Origin: Acidimicrobiia bacterium
GTDB taxonomy: Bacteria > Actinomycetota > Acidimicrobiia > IMCC26256 > JAMXLJ01
Assembly: GCA_035651955.1 (NCBI GenBank)
Contig: DASRES010000054.1
Coordinates: 1-56,027 of the forward strand
Direction of reading: 5' to 3'
Length of the DNA: 56,027 nt
Position 1 is the first letter of the stretch; each line of letters begins with the position of its first letter. Shown here in pieces: positions 8,821 to 17,454 of this stretch. The notes under the pieces are model-generated. The model was not told where the DNA came from. It made no database searches and saw only the letters and a list, made by a program, of their open reading frames with translations. The position numbers and the translations under genes are program-made.

Positions 8821-10826
8821 GCGTGCGGCGAGTCCATGCGCTCGCCGTCCGACTGGACCTGCTCGACCGTCAGCGACGGCGCGCCGAGGTGGTACGGGAT
8901 CTGGGTGACGTTGACATGCTGGAGCTGGCTCATCGCGCGCGCCATCTCGTCCGCGGTGCGGTCGTGCAGCAACCGGTGCCAGAACCGCTTGTACACGCGA
9001 TGGGGCATGACCACGGTGACCTCGGTGTCACCGCCGGCCAGCTCGGCCGCGACGTATTCGAGGGCGGCGCGGGCGATGCGGCGGCTCGGGCAGTCGACGA
9101 GCTCGAGCGGGACGCGCGCGAGACCGAGCCGGCGCCAGTTCGCGGCGAGCTCCTCCGCCGCGTGACGGTCGATGGCGATGTGCACGGCCCGCATCTCGTC
9201 GGGCACGAGGGTCCGTGCGTACTGGATGGCGCGCGCGGCTGCGCGATCGAGGCGCGCGACGAACACGAGCACGACGTGCCGCCGCAGGATCGGCGCGGTC
9301 GCCGCGGTCTCGGCGTCGCGCTCGAGCTCCTCGGCCTCCGCCTCGTACTGGTGGTTCAGGCGGTACAGCAGCGCGACGAAGATCGGGACCAGCACGATGA
9401 TGATCCACGCACCCTCGGTGAACTTCGCGACCGCGAAGATCACGAGGACGATCCCGGACAGCACCGCACCGGTCGCGTTCACGACCAGGCCCCAGCGCCA
9501 CCCGGGCTCCTTCTTCCTGATGTGGTGGCGCGCCATGCCGGACTGCGAGAGCGTGAACGACGTGAACACGCCGATCGCGTAGAGCGGGATGAGGCGGGCG
9601 ACGTTCGCGCCCGTCGCGACCACGAGGACCGCCGCGACCGCGCCGAGGGAGATGATCCCGTTCGAGAACACGAGGCGCTGCCCGCGCTTCGTGAGCTGCT
9701 TCGGCATGAACGCGTCGGCCGCCTGGAACGACGCAAGGCGCGGGAAGTCGGCGAAGCTGGTGTTGGCGGCGAGGACGAGGATCAGCATCGTCCCCGCCTG
9801 CAGGATGTAGTAGAGCGAGTCGCCGAGCGCGCCGCCCCCGAACACCTGCTTGCCGACCTGCGAGATGACGGTCGGCGTGCCGGACGTGAACGGCACCGCG
9901 TGGACCTTGGTCGACAGGACCGACAGTCCCAGGAACGCGGTGCCGAGCGTGACGCCCATGATGATGAGCGTCACCCGGGCGTTCTTCCACTCCGGCTTGC
10001 GGAACGCGCTGACGCCGTTCGAGATCGCCTCGACGCCCGTCATCGCGGAGCCACCCGACGCGAACGCGTGCAGGAACGCGTAGATCCCGATGCCGTAGAG
10101 GAACCCGCTGCCGGCCGTCCCCGCCTTGATCATGCCCTTCTGGTGGATCGACTGCGGGACGAGGTGCCCGAACCCGGCCTTGTACAGGCCGAGCACGATG
10201 ACGAGCCCCATCATGAACATGAAGAGATAGGTCGGGAACGAGAACACCCGTCCCGACTCGCGGACACCACGCAGGTTGCCGAACGCGATCACGACGATGA
10301 AGAAGAGCGAGATCTCGACGGCGTACGGGCGCAACGGTGACGCCGCGGACGTGAGCGCGGCCGTCCCGGCCGAGACCGAGACGGCGACGGTCAGCACGTA
10401 GTCGGTCAGCAGCGAGACACCGGCGACCTGCGCGGGCAGCAGCCCGAAGTTGTCGCGGGTGACCATGTAGGCGCCACCCGCCGTCGGGTACTCCTTGATC
10501 GTCTGCCGGTAGGACAGGATCAGGAAGAAGAGGACGACGAGCATCATCAGCGTCGCCGGCACGACGAGGCTGAAGGCGGCGAGGCCGGCCGCCGGCACGA
10601 GGACGCGCAGGATCTCCTCGGTCGCGTACGCGGAGGACGAGATGCAGTCCGACGAGAACACCGCGAGCGCGGTGGGGATGCCGAGGCGCTCGTGCTCCAG
10701 CGCCTCGGTGTCGAGCGGCGGACCGAGGAGCTTGTGCTTCAGCCGGTAGCCCCGGCTCTCCTTCAGCTCGACCTCGGGCGCGGGCGGCAGCGGCTTCGGC
10801 GTCGCCTGCGTCGGGAACGTCCGCAT
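8817..10826 (-). CDS. KimA-like K+ uptake permease (APC superfamily), copy 2
   Basis: 669 residues, closely similar throughout to the permease at 3807-5780, with the same LGIPTALAVFSSDC start of helix 1, the EYPTAGGAYMVTRDNFG motif and a soluble C-terminal alpha/beta domain. It differs in several loops and in a short extra C-terminus ending QSDGERMDSPHA. It is transcribed away from the two trkA genes, whose products gate K+ transporters by binding nucleotides, and is coupled to the OB-fold gene. The three-box array of copy 1 is absent from its 98-base upstream region, so the two copies are probably regulated differently. Confidence 0.85.
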   Translation of the reverse strand: MRTFPTQATPKPLPPAPEVELKESRGYRLKHKLLGPPLDTEALEHERLGIPTALAVFSSDCISSSAYATEEILRVLVPAAGLAAFSLVVPATLMMLVVLFFLILSYRQTIKEYPTAGGAYMVTRDNFGLLPAQVAGVSLLTDYVLTVAVSVSAGTAALTSAASPLRPYAVEISLFFIVVIAFGNLRGVRESGRVFSFPTYLFMFMMGLVIVLGLYKAGFGHLVPQSIHQKGMIKAGTAGSGFLYGIGIYAFLHAFASGGSAMTGVEAISNGVSAFRKPEWKNARVTLIIMGVTLGTAFLGLSVLSTKVHAVPFTSGTPTVISQVGKQVFGGGALGDSLYYILQAGTMLILVLAANTSFADFPRLASFQAADAFMPKQLTKRGQRLVFSNGIISLGAVAAVLVVATGANVARLIPLYAIGVFTSFTLSQSGMARHHIRKKEPGWRWGLVVNATGAVLSGIVLVIFAVAKFTEGAWIIIVLVPIFVALLYRLNHQYEAEAEELERDAETAATAPILRRHVVLVFVARLDRAAARAIQYARTLVPDEMRAVHIAIDRHAAEELAANWRRLGLARVPLELVDCPSRRIARAALEYVAAELAGGDTEVTVVMPHRVYKRFWHRLLHDRTADEMARAMSQLQHVNVTQIPYHLGAPSLTVEQVQSDGERMDSPHA

Positions 10827-10924
10827 GCGGGACAGTCAACCACGACCCGGACACACCGCTGGATCCGGTGACACCTCGCCCGGCCGGTACCATCTGCGAC
10901 TTCACACGAGCACGGGAGTGCGTG

Positions 10925-11596
10925 GTGCACGTCGTCGTCGTCGGGTGCGGTCGGGTCGGGAGCGAGCTCGCCGGCATGCTCGAGAAGTCCGGTCACACCG
11001 TCGCGGTCGTCGACAAGCGGCGCGAGGCGTTCCGCCGGCTGCCGACCGGCTTCGGGGGCACGACGGTCGTCGGCTTCGGCTTCGACCGCGACACGCTCGC
11101 CGAGGCGGGCATCGAGCGGGCGGGCGCGCTCGCCGCGGTGACGAGCGGCGACAACTCGAACATCATGTCGGCGCGCGTCGCGCGCGAGACGTTCGAGGTC
11201 GAGCGGGTCGTGGCCCGCATCTACGACCCGCGTCGCGCCGTGATCTATCAGCGGCTCGGGATCCCGACCGTGGCCACCGTCTCCTGGACGACCGACCAGG
11301 TGATGCGGCGGTTGCTCCCGGGTGCGCACCCGGCGGACTGGGTCGACGGCAGCGGGCAGGTCGCGCTCGTCGAGCGCGATCTCCCCGCGCACTGGGCGGG
11401 CAAGAAGCTCGCGGAGCTCCAGGAGCCGGGCCGGTTCGTCCTCACCGCGGTCACGCGGCTCGGCGGTGCGCGCGTCTTCGACGGCGATCTCGTCGGCCAG
11501 GAAGGCGACGTGCTGCACTTCGTCGTCGACATGAACGACCTCGACGCGCTGCGCGCGCGATTGCAGGGCGCGGGCGACGAAGGAGGCGGGCACTGA
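10925..11596 (+). CDS. trkA: TrkA/KtrA family K+ channel or transporter regulatory subunit 1
   Basis: 223 residues from the GTG at 10925, chosen because GGGAG lies six bases upstream; an adjacent GTG at 10922 is too close to it. The N-terminal RCK/TrkA-N Rossmann fold has GCGRVG at residues 7-12 and the ribose-binding acidic residue D30. A TrkA-C-like domain follows from about residue 140. Such cytosolic subunits bind NAD(H) or ATP/ADP and gate membrane K+ transporters. It overlaps the next gene by one base (TGATG). The pair corresponds to mycobacterial ceoB and ceoC. Confidence 0.92.
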   Translation: MHVVVVGCGRVGSELAGMLEKSGHTVAVVDKRREAFRRLPTGFGGTTVVGFGFDRDTLAEAGIERAGALAAVTSGDNSNIMSARVARETFEVERVVARIYDPRRAVIYQRLGIPTVATVSWTTDQVMRRLLPGAHPADWVDGSGQVALVERDLPAHWAGKKLAELQEPGRFVLTAVTRLGGARVFDGDLVGQEGDVLHFVVDMNDLDALRARLQGAGDEGGGH

Positions 11597-12258
11597 TGCG
11601 CGTCGCGATCGCGGGGGCGGGCAACGTCGGGACGTTCATCGCGAGCGAGCTCGTCGCGAACGGCCACGCCGTGCTGCTGATCGAGCAGGACCCCGACGTC
11701 GCCGGGAAGGTCCCGACCGCGGCCGGTCTCGACGTGAAGGTCGCCGACGCGTGCGAGGTGTCGTCGCTCAAGGAGGCGGGACTCGACACGTGCGACGTCG
11801 TCGTGGCCGCGACCGGTGACGACGAGGACAACCTCGTCGTCTCGCTGCTCGCGAAGCAGGAGTTCGCGGTGCCCCGCGTCATCGCGCGCGTGAACCACCC
11901 GAAGAACGAGTGGCTCTTCAACGAGTCGTGGGGCGTCGACCTGTCCGTCTCGACGCCGCACCTCATCACCGCGCTCGTCGACGAGGCGGTGAGTGTCGGC
12001 CGGCTCGTGCGGCTGTTCCAGCTCGAGGGTGGCCAGGTGCGCCTCGTCGAGGTCCGGCTGGACGAGCAGTCGACGATCACCGGGAAGGCGATCCGCGAGG
12101 TCGACGTGCCCCGCGACGCGACGTTCGTCGCGATCGTGCGCGACGACCACGTCGTGATGGCGCGCGGTGACACCGTGTTCCACCCCGGCGACGAGGTGCT
12201 CGCGCTCGTGACACCCGACTCGGAGGACGAGGTCCGCAACCTGCTCACAGGGGGCTGA
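11596..12258 (+). CDS. trkA: TrkA/KtrA family K+ channel or transporter regulatory subunit 2
   Basis: 220 residues, ATG overlapping the preceding stop by one base and preceded by a strong AAGGAGG. The Rossmann motif is GAGNVG at residues 7-12 with E30 at the end of strand 2, followed by a TrkA-C domain with QSTITGKAIREVDVP near residue 160. It is paralogous to the upstream subunit, and the two probably form a hetero-oligomeric ring. No TrkH/KtrB membrane partner is in the window; the adjacent KimA-like permease is the obvious candidate, by inference. Confidence 0.92.
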   Translation: MRVAIAGAGNVGTFIASELVANGHAVLLIEQDPDVAGKVPTAAGLDVKVADACEVSSLKEAGLDTCDVVVAATGDDEDNLVVSLLAKQEFAVPRVIARVNHPKNEWLFNESWGVDLSVSTPHLITALVDEAVSVGRLVRLFQLEGGQVRLVEVRLDEQSTITGKAIREVDVPRDATFVAIVRDDHVVMARGDTVFHPGDEVLALVTPDSEDEVRNLLTGG

Positions 12259-12295
12259 TCGCTTCCCCAAGCGTCCACCGCTCGGTGCGCGCGGC

Positions 12296-12955
12296 ATGCC
12301 ATCCTGTCGCCGCTCTATGTCGCCGTCCCGCACCATGGCAACCGTCGTGGCCGTCGCGATGTGCGCGTCCGCGCTGGCCGCGTGCTCGGGCGGATCGTCG
12401 AAGGCACGCTCGTCGAAGGCCGCGCCGATCAACAGCAGCGTCGCGCTCCAGTTGACGACCACGAACGTCGAGAGCGCGGGTCCCGCGGTCGCGTTCCCCG
12501 CGGACGTCCGGGACCAGGCCGCGCAGGTCGTGAACAGCTACGTCGAGGGCGCGGTCGTCACCGCGTTGCGCACGGGCACGAGCGACCCGAGGTTCACCCA
12601 GGTGTTCACGCCCGACGCGGCCGCGAAGGCCACGGGGCCGGACCGCGCCGTCGTCACCGACGACGGCGTCGAGAAGACGACCGGCTCGATCGATCCGTCG
12701 AAGGCGACGGTCGCGCTCACCGCGCTGGCGGACACGGCGGGCCACGTCGTGCTCGTCTCGGCCGCGCTGACGCTCGACCTGCGCGCGCCCGTCGCCGGCG
12801 GGACGCTGCACCTGACCCGTCTCGGTGACCTGGTCCTGGCGCCGTCGGGCGGCGCTTGGCGCGTCGCCGGGTACGACCTCGCGGTCACCCGCGACGGGCC
12901 CGGCGTGACCGCGGCCGCCGCGTCCGGGCGCGCGCACGAAGGGCCGACGGCATGA
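12296..12955 (+). CDS. Hypothetical secreted lipoprotein (Mce-associated/SnoaL-like size)
   Basis: 219 residues with a clear lipoprotein signal: a hydrophobic stretch ending LAAC, then GGSSKARSSK. An in-frame ATG at 12317 would give a more usual n-region and may be the true start. The mature part has no motif I recognise; its length and the ending (GGAWRVAGYDLAV) recall small NTF2-like secreted domains. The stop overlaps the ATG of the LCP gene, so the two are co-translated and the lipoprotein probably works at the cell wall with it. Confidence 0.75.
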   Translation: MPSCRRSMSPSRTMATVVAVAMCASALAACSGGSSKARSSKAAPINSSVALQLTTTNVESAGPAVAFPADVRDQAAQVVNSYVEGAVVTALRTGTSDPRFTQVFTPDAAAKATGPDRAVVTDDGVEKTTGSIDPSKATVALTALADTAGHVVLVSAALTLDLRAPVAGGTLHLTRLGDLVLAPSGGAWRVAGYDLAVTRDGPGVTAAAASGRAHEGPTA

Positions 12956-13875
12956 CACTGCTGCGCCGGCACCCGGTCGTCAGCGCGCTCGTGATCGCAC
13001 CGCTGTGCGCGCTCCTCGCGGTCGCCCTGCTGTTCGCCGCGTGGCTGCACGGGACGCGCATCCCGTTCGCGTCCGGCGCGACGTGGTTCAGCGTCGAGAA
13101 AGTGGGTCAGGCGCACTACAACGGCGAGCCGACACAGCCCGTGTTCTTCCTGATCGTCGGGAACGACTCGCGCGGCGGACCCGGCAACGCGCGTGGTGAC
13201 GCGCTCCACCTCGTCGGTGTGAACCCGGCGCTGCACAAGGCGACGATCCTCGACATCCCGCGCGACACCAGCGCGCAGATCCCCGGACACGGCACCGACA
13301 AGGTCAACGCTGCGCTCGCGTACGGCGGCCTGGCGTTGCAGGCGCAGACCGTCGCGAAGCTCGTCGGCGTCGACGTCCCGTACGCGATGACCACCGACTT
13401 CGACGGGTTCACCGCGCTGATCGACGGCGTCGGCGGCATCGACGTGAACGTGCCGTTCCCGATGCACGACACGTACTCGGGGGCGTACTTCCAGCCCGGC
13501 GTGGTCCACATGAACGGCCAGCAGGCGCTCGCGTTCTGCCGGGACCGTCACGACTTCCCCACCGGCGACCTCCAGCGCAGCGAGGACCAGGGGACGTTCA
13601 TGCTCGCCGCGCTCGCGCAGCTCCGGGCCCAGAACCCGGACGCGACGGGGACGATCCACCTGCTCGCGCTGCTGGGCCGGCACGTCCAGCTCGACGGCAT
13701 CGGCCTCGGCGACCTCTACCGCCTCGTGCGGCTCGGCCTGGCCTTCGACCCCAGCCAGGTCCGCAACGTCCGGGTCCCGGTCACGAACGGCACCGGCACG
13801 AACCTCGCGCTCGGCTCGGACGCGCAGTCCCTCTTCCGCGACTTCGCCGACGACGCAGTGCTCGAGAGTCATTGA
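12952..13875 (+). CDS. LytR-CpsA-Psr (LCP) family cell-wall glycopolymer ligase
   Basis: 307 residues: one N-terminal helix (~9-30), then an extracytoplasmic LCP domain with VFFLIVGNDSRGG, the RGDALHLVGVNP strand, the ILDIPRDT motif, a KVNAALAYGG helix, a GGIDVNVPFPMHD segment and FCRDRHD. These are the signature elements of enzymes that transfer lipid-linked glycopolymers to peptidoglycan. The family residues Arg and Asp around the pyrophosphate site are present. It has no large C-terminal extension. The four-base overlap with the lipoprotein suggests a wall-assembly pair. Confidence 0.9.
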   Translation: MTLLRRHPVVSALVIAPLCALLAVALLFAAWLHGTRIPFASGATWFSVEKVGQAHYNGEPTQPVFFLIVGNDSRGGPGNARGDALHLVGVNPALHKATILDIPRDTSAQIPGHGTDKVNAALAYGGLALQAQTVAKLVGVDVPYAMTTDFDGFTALIDGVGGIDVNVPFPMHDTYSGAYFQPGVVHMNGQQALAFCRDRHDFPTGDLQRSEDQGTFMLAALAQLRAQNPDATGTIHLLALLGRHVQLDGIGLGDLYRLVRLGLAFDPSQVRNVRVPVTNGTGTNLALGSDAQSLFRDFADDAVLESH

Positions 13876-13972
13876 TCGGTCGCGCTCGCAAGCTCGCCGC
13901 TCCCCTGCCAACAGCTCCTTGCGCTGGCCAACGCGATCGACCGCGCCGGTCCGTCTGCGTCACACCTCCACC

Positions 13973-13978
13973 TATCCT
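13973..13978 (+). promoter_or_regulatory. Candidate leaderless -10 for the helicase gene
   Basis: TATCCT ends six bases before the GTG at 13985 and there is no Shine-Dalgarno, so transcription probably starts at the start codon. The same arrangement precedes nadE and, with a 7-base gap, the HAD gene. Confidence 0.45.
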
Positions 13979-13984
13979 CGGGGC

Positions 13985-16261
13985 GTGGACGCGTGCGACA
14001 CCGTCGGCGAGCTCTGCGCGCACCCCGAGCTGTCGGAGCGCGTGGTGTTCCGCGCCACCTTGCCGGCGCGCCCGTCCCGCTTCGCCGAGCCCGAGGTGGA
14101 GCTGCGTCGCGACACGATGGCGCTGCTCGGCCAGCGCAAGATCGACGCGCTCTACACCCACCAGGCGCGCGCGGTGGACGCGCTGCGAGCCGGGCGGAGC
14201 ATCGTCGTGGCGACGGGCACGGCGTCGGGAAAGTCGCTGTGCTACCAGGTGCCAATCCTGGAGTCGGCGCTCGCAGGACGCAGCGACACCGCGCTGCTGC
14301 TGTTCCCGACGAAGGCGCTCGCGCAGGATCAACTCCGCTCGCTCCGGTCGTGGATGATCCCAGGGCTACGCGCGTACGCGTACGACGGTGACTCCTCGCC
14401 CGACGAGCGCGCCGAAGCGCGCAAGCGCGCGACAGTGCTGCTGACGAATCCCGACATGCTCCACGTCGGGATCCTGCCGACACACCAGCGATGGGCGACG
14501 TTCCTGATGCGATTGCGCTACGTCGTCGTCGACGAGCTGCACACGCTGCGCGGGATCTTCGGCAGTCATGTCGCGCATCTCCTCCGTCGGTTGCGACGTC
14601 TCTGCGCGCACTACGGCTCGGACCCGGTCTTCTGCTTCTCCAGCGCGACGATCGGCAACCCGGGTGAGCTGGCGTCGACGTTGTGCGGCCTCCCCGTCGA
14701 GGTGATCGACGACGACGGCGCGCCGCAGGCCGAGCGGTCGTTCGTGTGCTGGCAGCGCCCCGTCGTCGACGAGCGCTCGGGTGCGCGCGCGTCGGGCAAC
14801 GTCGAGACCGGACACCTCCTCGCGCGGTTCGTCGCCGGCGACCACCAGACCCTCGCCTTCACGCGCACGCGCACCAGCACCGAGCTCGTCGCCGCGCACG
14901 CGCGCCGCGCGCTCGAGAGCAGCGCGCCGCAGCTCGCGTCGCGGGTCAACGCGTACCGCGGCGGCTATCTCGCGACGGAGCGGCGCGCGCTGGAGCAGGG
15001 CCTGAACGACCGGGCGCTCCTCGGGGTCGCGGCGACGACCGCACTGGAGCTCGGCGTCGACATCGGGGGGCTCGACGCGATCGTGCTCAACGGGTTTCCC
15101 GGGACGCTCGCGTCGATGTGGCAGCAGGTCGGCCGGGCCGGCCGGTCCGCTCGGCGCGCCGCCGCGGTGCTCGTCGCCGGCGACGACCAGCTCGACCAGT
15201 GGTACGCCGCCCATGCCGACCAGCTCCTCACCCGCCGACCGGAGGCCGCGGTCGTCAACCCGGCCAACCCGTTCGTCGCGGCACCCCACATCGCGTGCGC
15301 AGCACACGAGCTACCGCTCACCCACGACGACGAGCAGTACTTCGGGGACCAGCTCGACGACGTCGTGCGCGATCTCGTCCTGAACGACGAGCTCAAGCCG
15401 CGGGGTGGCCGGATGTTCTGGTCCGGGCGCGATGCGCCGGCCCGGCGGGTCGGGTTGCGGAGCGGATCGTCGGTCGAGTTCCGGCTCGTCGACTGCGGTG
15501 ACGACCGCCTCGTCGGCACGGTCGACGGCGCGCGTGTCTTCAACGTCGCGCACGAGGGCGCGATCTATCTCCACCAGGGCCGGCAGTACCGGGTCGAGCG
15601 ACTCGACCTGCGCGATCACGTCGCGTACCTGGTACCCGCCGACGACGCCGACGAGTACACGCAGACGCGCGACGACACCGACATCGAGGTGCGGGACGTC
15701 ACCGCCTCACGCTCGATCGGCGCGGGCGTGGCCCATCTCGGCGAGGTGGACGTCACGAGCCGCGTGGTCGCGTACCAGCGGACGCGCGCGTCGACGAACG
15801 AGCGGATCGAGGTGGTCGAGCTCGATCTGCCGCCCCAGTCGCTCGTGACGCGGGCGTGCTGGTACACGGTCCCGCACGACGTGCTCGCGCGCGCGGGCGT
15901 CGATCCCAACCGCGTGCTCGGCACGGTGCACGCCGCCGAGCACGCGCTCATCGGGCTGCTCCCACTGTTCGCGATCTGCGACCGCTGGGACGTCGGCGGC
16001 GTGTCGATGGCGTGGCATCCCGTGACGGGTGAGCCGACGATCTTCGTCTACGACGGGTACCCGGGCGGAGCCGGCATCGCCGAGCTCGCGTACGACGCGC
16101 TCGAGAGCCACGTGGCGGCCACGCTCGAGCTCGTGGCCGGCTGCGGATGCGAGGACGGGTGCCCGTCGTGCGTCCAGTCGCCGAAGTGCGGCAACTGGAA
16201 CGAGCACCTCGACAAGAGCGGTGCGATCGCCGTGCTCCGGCTTCTCGCCGGCGGCCGCTGA
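13985..16261 (+). CDS. DEAD/DEAH-box helicase with C-terminal zinc-binding domain (helicase/secretion-neighborhood type)
   Basis: 758 residues from the GTG at 13985. Helicase motif I GTASGKS lies at residues 78-84, motif II DELH at ~183-186, then FSSATI and QQVGRAGRSARR, followed by a C-terminal metal-binding cluster C-x-C-x3-C-x2-C-x5-C near residue 725. This is the MrfA/Hrq1-like superfamily 2 group; in Bacillus, MrfA acts in mitomycin-damage repair. In actinobacteria this gene is a hallmark of the helicase/secretion neighborhood beside the Tad cluster, as it is here. A longer frame from 13919 lacks start support. Confidence 0.94.
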   Translation: MDACDTVGELCAHPELSERVVFRATLPARPSRFAEPEVELRRDTMALLGQRKIDALYTHQARAVDALRAGRSIVVATGTASGKSLCYQVPILESALAGRSDTALLLFPTKALAQDQLRSLRSWMIPGLRAYAYDGDSSPDERAEARKRATVLLTNPDMLHVGILPTHQRWATFLMRLRYVVVDELHTLRGIFGSHVAHLLRRLRRLCAHYGSDPVFCFSSATIGNPGELASTLCGLPVEVIDDDGAPQAERSFVCWQRPVVDERSGARASGNVETGHLLARFVAGDHQTLAFTRTRTSTELVAAHARRALESSAPQLASRVNAYRGGYLATERRALEQGLNDRALLGVAATTALELGVDIGGLDAIVLNGFPGTLASMWQQVGRAGRSARRAAAVLVAGDDQLDQWYAAHADQLLTRRPEAAVVNPANPFVAAPHIACAAHELPLTHDDEQYFGDQLDDVVRDLVLNDELKPRGGRMFWSGRDAPARRVGLRSGSSVEFRLVDCGDDRLVGTVDGARVFNVAHEGAIYLHQGRQYRVERLDLRDHVAYLVPADDADEYTQTRDDTDIEVRDVTASRSIGAGVAHLGEVDVTSRVVAYQRTRASTNERIEVVELDLPPQSLVTRACWYTVPHDVLARAGVDPNRVLGTVHAAEHALIGLLPLFAICDRWDVGGVSMAWHPVTGEPTIFVYDGYPGGAGIAELAYDALESHVAATLELVAGCGCEDGCPSCVQSPKCGNWNEHLDKSGAIAVLRLLAGGR

Positions 16262-16305
16262 CCCCGCCGCTCAGGTCGCGTCCCCGGCGTGCCGATGGGG
16301 ACGCG

Positions 16306-16710
16306 ATGCGAGGGACACGAGCGAGCCTCCTCCTGCTGTCCGCGTGCGCGCTGCTGACGTTGCTCGGTGCGTGCGCCAGCTCGTCGCACACCGCGAAGGG
16401 CACCCCGACGTTCACCGACCCGAAGCAGGCGATCTCGGTGCGTGTCGGCCAGCAGTTCCATGTCGAGCTCGCGGCCACCCCCGGGACGGGGTACTCGTGG
16501 CGGGTCGGTCAGACCCAACCCGAGCTCGTGGTGCAGACCGGTGCCCGCTACGTGCCTCCGAGCACGACACGGGTCGGGGCGGCCGGCCGGCAGGTGTTCG
16601 ACTTCCGCGCGACGCGCAAGGGCGAAGGCGCGCTCGCGCTCGTGTCGGTCGGGCCCGGGACGAACGCGCCCGTCGGCAAGAGCGACGAGTTCCGCATCAC
16701 CGTGCACTGA
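16306..16710 (+). CDS. Chagasin-like protease inhibitor (family I42) lipoprotein
   Basis: 134 residues: a signal peptide ending LLGAC (lipobox), then one immunoglobulin-like domain with the I42 hallmarks ATPGTGYSW (the NPTTGY loop), GAAGRQVFDFRATRKGEGAL and a final strand. I42 proteins inhibit papain-family cysteine proteases. The domain is complete. The third inhibitory loop, usually RPW, reads VGPG, so target affinity may differ. It lies between the helicase and the Tad operon, and its last 14 bases overlap the end of the converging minor-pilin gene. Confidence 0.8.
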   Translation: MRGTRASLLLLSACALLTLLGACASSSHTAKGTPTFTDPKQAISVRVGQQFHVELAATPGTGYSWRVGQTQPELVVQTGARYVPPSTTRVGAAGRQVFDFRATRKGEGALALVSVGPGTNAPVGKSDEFRITVH

Positions 16711-17068
16711 CGCCGGCTTCGGGCCGGACCTCCGCACGGGCGGTCGCCCGCGCGTGCGAGTGACCCGCGAGACCGTGCACCGGGACCTCGACCGTCACCT
16801 GCGCGTCGCGCCCGGTGCAGTCGCACGAGACGAGCGTCCCACCGTTGCGCGCCGCGATCGCGCGCGCCGCTGACACCGCGTCGCGGCGTCCGAGCGCGAG
16901 CGAGTCCGCGGCCGCGAGCGCGGCAGCGTCGGCAACCGTCTCGGCGCGCGCCTTCGCGACGAGCGCCGTTCCGAGACGCGCCGCGCCGACCACGAGACCG
17001 AGCGCAACGACGAACACCGCGATCACGAGCATCGACGCGCCGCCGCGTTCGCCCCGGGCGCGGGTCAT
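16697..17068 (-). CDS. TadE-like minor pilin of the helicase/secretion neighborhood (Rv3654c type)
   Basis: 123 residues. The N-terminus RGERGGASMLVIAVFVVALGLVVGAARLG is a short basic leader followed by a pilin-like helix, and the rest is a small secreted domain with a CDC motif (residues ~81-83). It is the last gene of the Tad operon; the ATG overlaps the stop of the preceding TadE-like gene (ATGA). Position and length match the TadE-like protein that ends this cluster in mycobacteria. Its 3' end overlaps the convergent inhibitor gene by 14 bases. Confidence 0.82.
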   Translation of the reverse strand: MTRARGERGGASMLVIAVFVVALGLVVGAARLGTALVAKARAETVADAAALAAADSLALGRRDAVSAARAIAARNGGTLVSCDCTGRDAQVTVEVPVHGLAGHSHARATARAEVRPEAGVSAR

Positions 17069-17454
17069 CGCTCGACCCGCATCGTCGCGTGCGCGTGCAA
17101 CACCGGATCCGGGAACAGCACGCCGACGAGCGGCAGGTCGGTGATCGATCGGAACGACACGTCGACCGTGATCGGCTCGCCGACGTGGGGCCGCGCGCCG
17201 ACCTTCACCTTCACCCCGTGCAGCACCCGGTTCCCGGCCGCCACGGCGCGAGACGGATCGCGTTCGACGCTCGCGGCGCGGGCAGCCTCACGCGCCGCGT
17301 GGATGACACCGAGCTGGTCACGCACGACGAGACCGACCTGGACGATCGCGAGCAGCGCCATGACGATCAGGGGCAGGACGAGGGCGAGCTCGACCGTGGC
17401 TTGGCCCCGTTGCCGGGGCCAAGCCGTGGCCGAACGTCGCGGCGCGGCGCTCAG
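17065..17454 (-). CDS. TadE-family minor pilin with an apparent CTG start
   Basis: About 129 residues. Prepilin-like site QRG|QATVELALVLPLIV with Glu at +5, then a helix and a ~90-residue secreted domain. The only ATG/GTG/TTG start in frame is at 17517, inside the pilin gene, which would add 21 Arg/His-rich residues. Instead a CTG at 17454 overlaps the pilin stop as CTGA and follows GGGAAGG at about 7 bases, giving a natural 18-residue leader ending in Gly. I prefer the CTG, translated by coupling. A 12-bp RNA hairpin lies at its 5' end. Confidence 0.8.
   Translation of the reverse strand: MSAAPRRSATAWPRQRGQATVELALVLPLIVMALLAIVQVGLVVRDQLGVIHAAREAARAASVERDPSRAVAAGNRVLHGVKVKVGARPHVGEPITVDVSFRSITDLPLVGVLFPDPVLHAHATMRVER
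17398..17425 (-). promoter_or_regulatory. Perfect 12-bp hairpin with GCAA tetraloop after the pilin gene
   Basis: In the mRNA sense GGCTTGGCCCCG and CGGGGCCAAGCC pair perfectly around a GCAA (GNRA-type) loop. It begins 25 bases after the pilin stop and lies inside the start of the TadE-like gene. It could attenuate transcription or stabilise the pilin message, setting a high pilin to minor-pilin ratio. The structure is seen directly; the role is inference. Confidence 0.6.

Noticed and set aside
10831-10840. TTGACT on the minus strand just before the second KimA-like gene as a -35 box
   Set aside because: It is only about ten bases from the ATG, leaving no room for a -10 and start site.
12260-12273. 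CGCTT-CCCC-AAGCG hairpin after the trkA pair as a terminator
   Set aside because: Only a 5-bp stem without a T-tract; too weak to support.
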